A DNA stretch of 64,000 nucleotides, from positions 16,899 through 80,898 of the forward strand of contig CADCCW010000004.1 in NCBI GenBank assembly GCA_902800055.1, written 5' to 3'. The DNA comes from an uncultured bacterium. Its GTDB lineage: Bacteria; Verrucomicrobiota; Kiritimatiellia; RFP12; UBA1067. The notes under the pieces are model-generated. The model saw nothing but the letters and a program-made list of their open reading frames with translations. It was not told the origin of the DNA and did no database searches. Of the stretch, positions 45,357 through 52,095 are shown piece by piece (the first letter of the stretch is position 1; each line of letters opens with the position of its first letter). The translations under genes were made by a program, and so were the position numbers.

Positions 45357-45940
45357 TGCGTTTTGCGTTGACCGGCGGAATAGCGTGTGGCAAGTCGCTC
45401 GCGGCGAAGATGCTCAACGACCTTGGCGTCGAGACCATTGACGCCGACGATCTCGTCCACGAACTTCTGCCCGACCCCGCCGAGCGGCGCCGCATCGCCG
45501 CGGAGGTCTTTGCCGACCCCGAGAAGCGCCGCGCGCTCGAGCGCGAGCTCCATCCCCAGGTGCGCTCTCGCCTCTTCGCGTGGCTGGACGAACCCCGCGC
45601 CGCCTCCGCGCCTCCGCGCGTCGCAGTCGTCCCGCTTCTCTACGAAGCCGGCTGGGAAGGGGACTTTTCCCTCGTCGGCTGCGTCGCCTCCACGCGCGAG
45701 ACGCAGCTCAAGCGCATGACCGCCCGGCGCGGCTATTCGCGCGAAGAGGCGCTTGCCCGCCTCGCGGCGCAGCTGCCGGTGGAGGACAAGGCCGCGCGCG
45801 CCGACTTCGTCATCCGCAACGACGGCTCCGTCGAGGACCTCTGCGCCGGCGTCCGCGCCTTCGCAGAAACTATCCGGGAATTCAACACACGCGGCGAAAA
45901 AAATGGTATAATTCGCGATATGCTGAAAGGAGCAGAGTGA
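45356..45940 (+). CDS. coaE: Dephospho-CoA kinase
   Basis: Phosphorylates the 3'-hydroxyl of dephospho-CoA, the last step of coenzyme A synthesis, in the cytoplasm. The 194-residue protein has the P-loop GGIACGKS at residues 7-14, the substrate loop IDADDLVHELL, the HPQVR motif and VVPLLYEAGW, as expected for CoaE. It starts inside the stop of the giant gene (TGATG), which suggests translational coupling to a surface protein, an odd pairing. The promoter of the next gene lies within its last codons. Confidence 0.93.
   Translation: MRFALTGGIACGKSLAAKMLNDLGVETIDADDLVHELLPDPAERRRIAAEVFADPEKRRALERELHPQVRSRLFAWLDEPRAASAPPRVAVVPLLYEAGWEGDFSLVGCVASTRETQLKRMTARRGYSREEALARLAAQLPVEDKAARADFVIRNDGSVEDLCAGVRAFAETIREFNTRGEKNGIIRDMLKGAE
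45904..45912 (+). promoter_or_regulatory. Extended -10 promoter inside the end of coaE
   Basis: TGGTATAAT with no convincing -35 box. It lies in the coaE coding sequence, about 30 nt upstream of the ATG at 45943. Confidence 0.65.
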
Positions 45941-45942
45941 AG

Positions 45943-47079
45943 ATGCGCGGCGCGAAGTACATTCTCGCCCTTACGCTGGCCATGGCCGGCGCGTCTGCGC
46001 TCGCCTACAACGGCGGCTACGAGAACCACTATGTCGACGAGATTGCCGGCTACACCGGCTACGGCAACGACGACATCATGTATGCCGAGCCGTTCCCCAA
46101 TGCGGCGAAAAATCAGGTGTTTGCGCAGTGCAGGGCGGCCACCTCCCTCAACCTTTCCGGCCAGAGCGTCTCCGAGATTGGCAACGCGTCGTTTGCCTAC
46201 ATGCGCATTCCGACGCTCACGATCCCCTCCTGTGTGCATTCCGTCGGCTACATTTCCTTCGGCGGCTGCTCCAACTTGACCGAGGTCTCGTGCGATTCCT
46301 GGAACTGGGCGGACGGTACCGAGAACATCGAGGACAAGGAGCCGTTCCGCGACTGCTTCAAGCTCAAGACCCTCCGCGTCTCCGCCGCCGCCGAGAAACC
46401 GCCGACGTCGTTCGACGTCACCGAGATCTTCCCCGAGCTCACCACCGTCTACTGCCCTACGTCGACGGTATCATTTTGGGAAGAGGCATATCCTACGCTA
46501 ACAATCACTGGCGACCCGGAACTTGCCCCGGCCGCCACCTCGTTCGGGCTTCAGAACGGGAAATTCGCAGCCTTCTCCGCTGCCAGCCCTGAGGAGGCTG
46601 CTGAAATTGCTTCGGCGATGGGGGTGGCGCTTACGGATGACGACGTGGCGGCGGGTCTTGACGTTCAGTATCTTCGCGTCGTCGCAGCGCCTGTGGGCGG
46701 TCTCGTGCTGCCCAGCCAGGGGAATCCAGATAGCTTTTCATCCGCGCCAATGTCGGGCGACGTCAGCTACTATGCATACGTTGACGTCAACCCCGACACC
46801 GTCCCGGCGCCGGTCATCGGCGCTAGCACCGGCACCGGCTCGCCAATGTCGGTGGTCCAGGGTCCGGACGGTGTCGAGGTTGGCATCGTCGTTAACAACG
46901 CAATCCAGGGCCTTTGGTACGGCTGCGAAGTGAAGTACTCGCTTTCTGATCCGTTCGTCTATGACGTGGACTCTTTTGACCGCGCGCCTGCGGATGGCGT
47001 GGTGGTGATTCCCTGCACCACGCGCACCTCCGAGGCGGCGTTCTTCCGCGTCCGTGTCACGGCAACCAAGCCAGAATAA
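45943..47079 (+). CDS. Secreted BspA-like leucine-rich-repeat protein
   Basis: The 378-residue product has a Sec signal peptide (MRGAKY, hydrophobic stretch, ALA-YN cleavage). A BspA/LRR_5-like block follows at about residues 60-160 (ATSLNLSGQSVSEIGNASFA, then TLTIPSCVHSVGYISFGGC), with the phase typical of surface leucine-rich repeats. The C-terminal half is of unknown fold and ends in AAFFRVRVTATKPE, reminiscent of the FYRVEIEQ end of the giant protein at 22892. The start at ATG 45943 is preferred over GTG 45937 because AGGAG at 45928-45932 is better spaced. Function unknown; probably a surface or secreted binding protein. Confidence 0.75.
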   Translation: MRGAKYILALTLAMAGASALAYNGGYENHYVDEIAGYTGYGNDDIMYAEPFPNAAKNQVFAQCRAATSLNLSGQSVSEIGNASFAYMRIPTLTIPSCVHSVGYISFGGCSNLTEVSCDSWNWADGTENIEDKEPFRDCFKLKTLRVSAAAEKPPTSFDVTEIFPELTTVYCPTSTVSFWEEAYPTLTITGDPELAPAATSFGLQNGKFAAFSAASPEEAAEIASAMGVALTDDDVAAGLDVQYLRVVAAPVGGLVLPSQGNPDSFSSAPMSGDVSYYAYVDVNPDTVPAPVIGASTGTGSPMSVVQGPDGVEVGIVVNNAIQGLWYGCEVKYSLSDPFVYDVDSFDRAPADGVVVIPCTTRTSEAAFFRVRVTATKPE

Positions 47080-47087
47080 AATATCCC

Positions 47088-47114
47088 TTTGCGACCTTTG
47101 CGTGCTTTGCGGCT
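47088..47114. repeat. Intergenic 9-bp micro-repeat (TTTGCGNNN x3)
   Basis: TTTGCG begins at 47088, 47097 and 47106, followed by an A-run. The same element, again starting with CTTTGCGACC and followed by an A-run, lies in frame in the D-aminoacylase gene at 59001. Confidence 0.85.
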
Positions 47115-47155
47115 AAAAACTCCGAACCGCGAGAGCCACACGGATAGGAGTTTTT
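47115..47155. terminator. Bidirectional terminator between convergent genes
   Basis: AAAAACTCC (47115-47123) and GGAGTTTTT (47147-47155) form a 9-bp stem with a 23-nt loop and give a T-run on either strand. It sits between the plus-strand LRR gene and the minus-strand hsp20 pair. Confidence 0.7.
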
Positions 47156-47161
47156 AATGTT

Positions 47162-47497
47162 TTATCCAATCTCGATCTTGCGCGGCTGCGTCTCGGGCCG
47201 TTTGCCGATTGTCACGGTCATGAGTCCGTTCTCCAGCTTCGCCTTGAGCGAGGATGGGTCCGCCATCTCCGGCAGCTCCGCGCTCATCGCGTAGCTCTGG
47301 CTCTCGAACTCCGCGACCACCTGCTTGAACCCGGCCGGGTTCTGGTGCTTAGCGTGCGCCTTCAGGACCAGCGTCTTGCCTTCGATGTGCAGCTCTGCGT
47401 CCTCCTTGCCGATGCCTGGGAGCGACACCTTCAGCTCGTACGCCTCGGGCCTCTCCGTGAACTGCGTGGACGGAACGGTAAACTTTTCGTTGCTCAT
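47162..47497 (-). CDS. Small heat-shock protein, Hsp20/alpha-crystallin family
   Basis: ATP-independent holdase chaperone that binds unfolding proteins in the cytoplasm. The 111-residue product is nearly only the alpha-crystallin domain: YELKVSLPGIGKEDAELHIEGKTL near the start, and the family hallmark A-x-x-x-n-G-L (AKLENGLMTVTI) near residue 88. It is second in a two-gene minus-strand operon, 27 nt after its paralogue, with its own AAGGAG ribosome-binding site. Expression should follow the sigma-54-type promoter upstream of the first gene. Confidence 0.92.
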   Translation of the reverse strand: MSNEKFTVPSTQFTERPEAYELKVSLPGIGKEDAELHIEGKTLVLKAHAKHQNPAGFKQVVAEFESQSYAMSAELPEMADPSSLKAKLENGLMTVTIGKRPETQPRKIEIG

Positions 47498-47524
47498 TTT
47501 CTTTCTCCTTTCTTTTTTCGGTCG

Positions 47525-47920
47525 TTACTGGATGGCGATGTGCTTGACGCCCGCCGCGTCCTCCTTCGGCAGCTCGATGCGGAGGATGCCGTTGGTGAAC
47601 TTGGCGTTGGCCTTGTCCGCGTTGACTCGGAAGGGCAGGTCGAGGCGGCGGCTCCATGCCGGCTGCCGCGGCTCCTTGCCTTCCTCGGCGGCGGGCTTGT
47701 CCGCCACCGTCACCGCCTGCGGCTCCAGCGCGAGCGAAACCTCATTCGCCGTCTTGCCCGGCAGCTCCAGTTCGATGATCGCGGCGTTGTCGTCGATGAA
47801 GACGTTGACTGGCGGGAATCTGCCCGCGGCGCGCGCCCGCATCGCCCGGAACGTGCGGTTGGAGGTGTCGAGGAGCTCGTCCAGGAACCCCCAGGGGTCG
47901 ATGTTCATTATCGTGCTCAT
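47525..47920 (-). CDS. Small heat-shock protein, Hsp20/alpha-crystallin family
   Basis: The 131-residue product has an N-terminal arm with MNIDPWGFLDELLD, an alpha-crystallin domain (VNVFIDDNAAIIELELPGK, then LPFRVNADKANAKFTNGIL with the NGIL hallmark) and a C-terminal HIAIQ tail. The start at 47920 is chosen over an in-frame extension to 47962 because AAGGAG lies about 9 nt before it. It is the promoter-proximal member of the pair. Two diverged paralogues in one operon may form mixed oligomers, as in other bacteria with paired sHsps; this is an inference. Confidence 0.92.
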   Translation of the reverse strand: MSTIMNIDPWGFLDELLDTSNRTFRAMRARAAGRFPPVNVFIDDNAAIIELELPGKTANEVSLALEPQAVTVADKPAAEEGKEPRQPAWSRRLDLPFRVNADKANAKFTNGILRIELPKEDAAGVKHIAIQ

Positions 47921-47965
47921 TGTTGTTTTCTCCTTTCTTGGTTTGAAAGCGTTCACCGGCAATGG

Positions 47966-47981
47966 AGCAAACCCCGTGCCA
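47966..47981 (-). promoter_or_regulatory. Sigma-54 (-24/-12) promoter of the hsp20 operon
   Basis: Read on the minus strand, TGGCACGGGGTTTGCT matches the sigma-54 consensus TGGCACG-N4-TTGCW at every key base, with GG and GC exactly 10 nt apart. The start site would be near 47956, giving a leader of about 36 nt to the ATG at 47920. Such promoters need RpoN and an AAA+ enhancer-binding protein. Confidence 0.8.
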
Positions 47982-48013
47982 ATCCCTCCCCCGCCGCTTT
48001 TCCGCCCCGCCGC

Positions 48014-48054
48014 GGTGACAATCTGTCCCCCCCCCCCCGCGCCATCTTGTCACC
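48014..48054. promoter_or_regulatory. Inverted repeat, candidate enhancer site for the sigma-54 promoter
   Basis: GGTGACAA (48014-48021) and TTGTCACC (48047-48054) are perfect inverted half-sites 25 nt apart, centred about 78 nt upstream of the predicted hsp20 start site. A 12-C run (48027-48038) lies between them. The position fits an activator site; the role is inferred. Confidence 0.4.
48027..48038. repeat. Homopolymeric C12 tract
   Basis: Twelve consecutive C residues between the half-sites of the inverted repeat, in the divergent region between hsp20 and mutM. Such a run is prone to slippage in replication and to sequencing error. Confidence 0.85.
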
Positions 48055-48075
48055 CCCATCGCCCGCCCCCTACCA

Positions 48076-48131
48076 CTGACCGCTGATTGTTGGCTGCTGA
48101 TTACTGGCTGCTGTCTACTGTCTACTGCCTC
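48076..48131. repeat. Eight-unit heptad array upstream of mutM
   Basis: Eight consecutive 7-bp units, seven of them starting CTG (for example CTGATTG, CTGGCTG, CTGTCTA, CTGTCTA), in exact register. The start of the array, with its preceding CCACTGACCG, is nearly identical to 49117-49139 on the other side of mutM. It fills the otherwise empty DNA between the hsp20 control region and the mutM promoter. Confidence 0.85.
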
Positions 48132-48154
48132 CTCCCCCAGCCTCCCCCCAGTTA

Positions 48155-48163
48155 TGGTATAAT
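48155..48163 (+). promoter_or_regulatory. Extended -10 promoter of mutM
   Basis: TGGTATAAT, preceded by TTA as in the pal and rho promoters. No -35 match. The predicted leader of about 42 nt consists of CTCAAACA repeats and has no ribosome-binding site before the ATG at 48212. Confidence 0.7.
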
Positions 48164-48170
48164 TCACCAA

Positions 48171-48201
48171 CTCAAACACTCAAACACCCTCAACTCAAAC
48201 A
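48171..48201. repeat. CTCAAACA micro-repeat in the mutM leader
   Basis: CTCAAACA occurs at 48171, 48179 and 48194 (the first two in 8-bp register), forming almost the whole untranslated leader of mutM. Confidence 0.75.
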
Positions 48202-48211
48202 CTTTCCCCTC

Positions 48212-49027
48212 ATGCCTGAACTCCCCGAAGCCGAATCCATCGCCCGCGCGCTTGACCATGCGCTCGCCGGCCGCGTCATCACCAAGGTCGAGGTCTTCTT
48301 CCCCCGCCTGCGCACTCCCCTCGCTCCGCTCCTCTCCGCCGGTCTCCCCGGCCGCCGCATCCTCGGCTGCCGCCGCCGCGCCCGTTACGCCGTCGCCGAC
48401 CTCGACGACGGCCGTGCCCTTGTCCTCCACTTCGGCATGAGCGGCGTCGCCCGCGTCGAGGACGCCCGCCGTCCCCGCCGCAAGCACGAGCACGTCGTCG
48501 TTACCCTCGACGACGGCCGTGCGCTCAAGTTCGAGGATCCGCGGCGCTTTGGTGCCTTCGAGGTGCAGGAGCTTGGTCCCGACGGCTGGCCCGTCTCCCT
48601 CGCCGGGATCGGCGTTGAGCCGCTCTCGGACGACTTCACCGGCGAGATGCTCTTCCTCGCCTCGCGCGGCCTCCGCCGGCCGGCGAAGGAGCTCTTGATG
48701 GACAACTCCATCGTCACCGGCATCGGCAACATCTACGCCGCCGAGACGCTCTTCGCCTGCGGCATTGCCCCGCAGCGCCCCGCCTCGTCGCTGACGCGCC
48801 GCGAGTGCGCCGCGCTCGTCAGGGCCGCGCGCCGCATCCTCCGCGCGGCGATTCGCCTTGGCGGCACCACGGTGCACGACTTCCGCAACGTGGACGGCTC
48901 CGAAGGGAAGTTCGTCCAGCGTCTGAAGATCTACGGCAAGGCCAAGTGCCCCCGCTGCGGCTCCGCCACCGCCAAGGTCGTCCTCGGCGGCCGCACCAGC
49001 TGGTACTGCCCCGCCTGCCAGCACTGA
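48212..49027 (+). CDS. mutM: Formamidopyrimidine-DNA glycosylase
   Basis: Base-excision repair enzyme that removes 8-oxoguanine and formamidopyrimidines and cleaves the strand. The 271-residue protein has the expected PELPEAE start (catalytic Pro2 and Glu3), the LHFGMSG loop (about residue 73), DPRRFG (about 110), the helix-two-turn-helix segment MDNSIVTGIGNIYA (about 165-180) and a C-terminal four-cysteine zinc finger (CPRC and CPAC) with GGRTSWYC. The lysine conserved in E. coli MutM (K57, in RRAKY) is Arg58 here (RRARY). Length is normal. It is flanked on both sides by related heptad arrays and has its own promoter. Confidence 0.94.
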   Translation: MPELPEAESIARALDHALAGRVITKVEVFFPRLRTPLAPLLSAGLPGRRILGCRRRARYAVADLDDGRALVLHFGMSGVARVEDARRPRRKHEHVVVTLDDGRALKFEDPRRFGAFEVQELGPDGWPVSLAGIGVEPLSDDFTGEMLFLASRGLRRPAKELLMDNSIVTGIGNIYAAETLFACGIAPQRPASSLTRRECAALVRAARRILRAAIRLGGTTVHDFRNVDGSEGKFVQRLKIYGKAKCPRCGSATAKVVLGGRTSWYCPACQH

Positions 49028-49062
49028 CCGTTGTGGCCAACGCATGTGCGTTGGAAGTGTTT

Positions 49063-49153
49063 CAGCAACCAGCATCCAGTAGCCAGCAACCAGTAGAGAG
49101 GTTCCCGTCCGCTTTCCACCGACCGCTGATTGTTGGTTGCTGGCTGCTGGCTA
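49063..49153. repeat. Inverted pair of heptad arrays downstream of mutM
   Basis: Five units of CAGNANN (49063-49097; CAGCAAC, CAGCATC, CAGTAGC, CAGCAAC, CAGTAGA) face four units of the complementary type (49126-49153; CTGATTG, TTGGTTG, CTGGCTG, CTGGCTA). They can pair into a long imperfect hairpin with a loop of about 28 nt. A separate short palindrome, CCAACGCA/TGCGTTGG, lies at 49037-49054. Together these fill the 244-nt gap between mutM and gap apart from the gap promoter and leader. Confidence 0.8.
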
Positions 49154-49176
49154 CTCCCCTGCTCCCCCCGCCCCCA

Positions 49177-49206
49177 TTGACAAGCGAGGGGCAAAAAGCG
49201 TATAAT
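49177..49206 (+). promoter_or_regulatory. Sigma-70 promoter of gap
   Basis: A perfect TTGACA (49177-49182) and a perfect TATAAT (49201-49206) with an 18-bp spacer. The start site should be near 49213, about 59 nt before the gap ATG. This is the only full-consensus promoter in the window, consistent with a highly expressed gene. Confidence 0.88.
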
Positions 49207-49268
49207 ACACGCCCAATATTGCCGTCGGGAGGGGTTCCTGCGCGGACAAACAAAGAAAGAAAAGGTAA

Positions 49269-50292
<1,024 letters not shown>

Positions 50293-50312
50293 AAACGGCG
50301 AACCCGTGAAAA

Positions 50313-50347
50313 AACGCCCGTGGGGTATTGCCCCGCGGCGTTTTTTT
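50313..50347 (+). terminator. Strong intrinsic terminator after gap
   Basis: A 12-bp stem (AACGCC, bulged C, GTGGGG pairing with CCCCGC and GGCGTT) with a short loop and a run of seven T. It ends directly against the next promoter. Confidence 0.9.
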
Positions 50348-50348
50348 A

Positions 50349-50357
50349 TGGTATAAT
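50349..50357 (+). promoter_or_regulatory. Extended -10 promoter of the pal-tatBC-trkH operon
   Basis: TGGTATAAT begins 2 nt after the T-run of the gap terminator. The -35 region would fall in the terminator stem and has no match to consensus. Predicted leader of about 48 nt. Confidence 0.72.
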
Positions 50358-50411
50358 ACGCCCCAAAGTCAACCCAAAAAGATTTCAAAGCAAAAACAGG
50401 AGAAAAAACAA

Positions 50412-50969
50412 ATGAAGTTCTCGACGATGACGGCAATTCTGGCGGCGGCTCTCTGCGTGGCTGGCTGCAAGTATGACAAGGCTGGCAAGGGCGGGGTGCC
50501 CGGCGACGGCGACGCGGCAGGCAGCGACATCTCGACGTCTGCCGACATCAATGCCGACGAGATTGCGCTCGACGCCCTCTCCGAGGCGAAGTTCGACGAG
50601 CTCTACGCGAAGTGCACCGACGTCGAGTTTGCGCCGGTCTACTTCGGTTTCGACTCCACGGTCATCCCGCAGGGCGAGCTCGGCAAGGTGGACCTTGTGG
50701 CGGAGCACCTCAAGGCCAAGCCCGAGCGCGTCGTCCTTGTCGACGGCAACTGCGACGAGCGCGGCTCCAACGAGTACAACATCACCCTCGGCGAGAACCG
50801 CGCGATCATCGTGCGCAACTACCTGGTGCAGAACGGCATCGACGGCGGCCGCATCCAGACCCGCAGCTATGGCGAGGAGCGGCCTGCGGCCGAGGGGCAC
50901 GACGAGAGCGCCTGGGCGCTCAACCGCCGCGCCGAGTTCGGCATCTACGACACGACCCAGAAGAAGTAA
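50412..50969 (+). CDS. pal: Pal-type peptidoglycan-associated OmpA-family lipoprotein
   Basis: The 185-residue precursor has a lipoprotein signal peptide with lipobox VAGC (Cys19), a Gly/Asp-rich linker (about 20-45) and a C-terminal OmpA/Pal domain (about 75-180): VYFGFDSTVI, then VLVDGNCDERGSNEYNITLG, where the DERG/NxxLGxxRA signature binds diaminopimelate-type peptidoglycan. It anchors the outer membrane to the wall. AGGAG at 50398-50402 precedes the ATG by 9 nt. It heads an operon with tatB, tatC and a potassium channel rather than tol genes, which is unusual. Confidence 0.92.
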   Translation: MKFSTMTAILAAALCVAGCKYDKAGKGGVPGDGDAAGSDISTSADINADEIALDALSEAKFDELYAKCTDVEFAPVYFGFDSTVIPQGELGKVDLVAEHLKAKPERVVLVDGNCDERGSNEYNITLGENRAIIVRNYLVQNGIDGGRIQTRSYGEERPAAEGHDESAWALNRRAEFGIYDTTQKK

Positions 50970-50981
50970 GCTGGGCCCTGA

Positions 50982-51347
50982 ATGGCGCTGGCCATCATCT
51001 TTGACGGCGTCGGCTTCGGCGAGTGGTTTGTGCTGCTCGCCGTCGTTCTTGTTGTCGTCGGCCCGAAGCGCCTGCCCGCCACCGCGAGGAAGTTCGGCCA
51101 GTACTACGCCAAGTTCCGCCGCGCGGCGGACAGCTTCAAGCGGCAGCTGCTCGACATGGACACCGAGCTGACGAATTCCGTGCGCGAGGCGGCGGGCGAG
51201 ATCGAGCGCGCCGCCAACGAAGTGACGAACGCCGCCGAGGACATGTTCCGCATCCCGGATCCCATTCCCCCCAGTTCGCCCAGCCCTGACAATCCCGACA
51301 GCACCACGTCATCCGAACCGCAAACCACGCCCACCGATGGCCATTGA
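50982..51347 (+). CDS. tatB: TatB-like twin-arginine translocase subunit
   Basis: The 121-residue protein has the TatA/B layout: a short N-terminus with GFGEWFVLL, one transmembrane helix (about residues 9-25), the VGPKRLP hinge, a long amphipathic helix (about 32-90) and a Pro/Ser/Thr-rich tail. GPKRLP and the position directly before tatC favour TatB over TatA. It could serve both roles if no separate tatA exists elsewhere, which I cannot see. It overlaps tatC by 11 nt. Confidence 0.85.
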   Translation: MALAIIFDGVGFGEWFVLLAVVLVVVGPKRLPATARKFGQYYAKFRRAADSFKRQLLDMDTELTNSVREAAGEIERAANEVTNAAEDMFRIPDPIPPSSPSPDNPDSTTSSEPQTTPTDGH

Positions 51348-52095
51348 CCTCATCGCCAAGCCCGACGAGCGCAACGACCCTCCGCGCCCGCTGCTCGAGC
51401 ACCTCCTGGCGCTCCGGGACATGCTGGTCTTCGCCGCGGTCTCCTGGGCGTGCGGGGTCGTCGTGGCCGGCGTCTTCGCGCCGCAGATCCTCGAGTTCCT
51501 CAAGGCGCCCGCCGCCGAGTTCAAGGACCTTCTCCAGGTCGTGGGCATGACCGCGCCGTTCGACGTCTGGATGTCCATCGCCGCCTGGGGCGGCACCGTC
51601 CTCAGCTTCCCGCTCGTTTCCTTCGCCGTCCTCCGGTTCGTCTTCCCCGCGCTCACCAACCGCGAGAAGCTCGTCATCCTCTGCGGTATCAGTCTCGGCA
51701 CCGCGCTCTTCCTCGCCGGCGCCGTGCTCGCCTACGGCAAGACGCTTCCGCTTGTCGTCGTCGCCTTCCGCCAGATCGGCCGCTGGATGGGCATCGAGCA
51801 GCAGATCATCACCATCGACACCTACATCCCCATTGTCCTCAAGCTCATCGTCGCGTTTGGCCTCGTCTTCCAGATGCCGCTCATCATCTTCGTGCTTGGC
51901 TGCTTCGGCATGGTCACCTCGCAGGCGCTCCGCGAGAAGCGCCGCATCGCCATCGTCGTCGCCTTTGTGCTGTCGATGTTCCTGACGCCGCCGGACCCGA
52001 TGAGCCAGGTGGTGATGGCGGTGCCGCTCTGCCTGCTCTACGAGATCTCGATCTGGGCGGTGTGGCTGCGCGAGAAGGGGAGGTTCAGGCGGTGA
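51337..52095 (+). CDS. tatC: Sec-independent protein translocase TatC
   Basis: Core receptor for twin-arginine signal peptides in the inner membrane. The 252-residue product has six predicted membrane spans; the N-terminus contains PLLEHLLALRD (the conserved HLxELR-type motif), then TAPFDVW in the first periplasmic region and FGLVFQMPLIIFVLG in a later span, followed by FLTPPDPMSQ. Length and motifs are normal for TatC. The gene overlaps its neighbours on both sides (11 nt with tatB, 4 nt with the potassium transporter), so the four-gene operon is tightly coupled. Confidence 0.94.
   Translation: MAIDLIAKPDERNDPPRPLLEHLLALRDMLVFAAVSWACGVVVAGVFAPQILEFLKAPAAEFKDLLQVVGMTAPFDVWMSIAAWGGTVLSFPLVSFAVLRFVFPALTNREKLVILCGISLGTALFLAGAVLAYGKTLPLVVVAFRQIGRWMGIEQQIITIDTYIPIVLKLIVAFGLVFQMPLIIFVLGCFGMVTSQALREKRRIAIVVAFVLSMFLTPPDPMSQVVMAVPLCLLYEISIWAVWLREKGRFRR

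Noticed and set aside
47921..48211. CIRCE or sigma-32-type control of hsp20
   Set aside because: No TTAGCACTC-N9-GAGTGCTAA element or heat-shock -35/-10 pair was found; the sigma-54 motif is much better.
49037..49054. Palindrome CCAACGCA/TGCGTTGG as the mutM terminator
   Set aside because: The stem is perfect but no T-run follows, so intrinsic termination is unsupported. It remains an unexplained palindrome.
48076..49153. Repeat arrays as a CRISPR locus
   Set aside because: Units are 7-8 bp with no spacers between them, and no cas genes are nearby.
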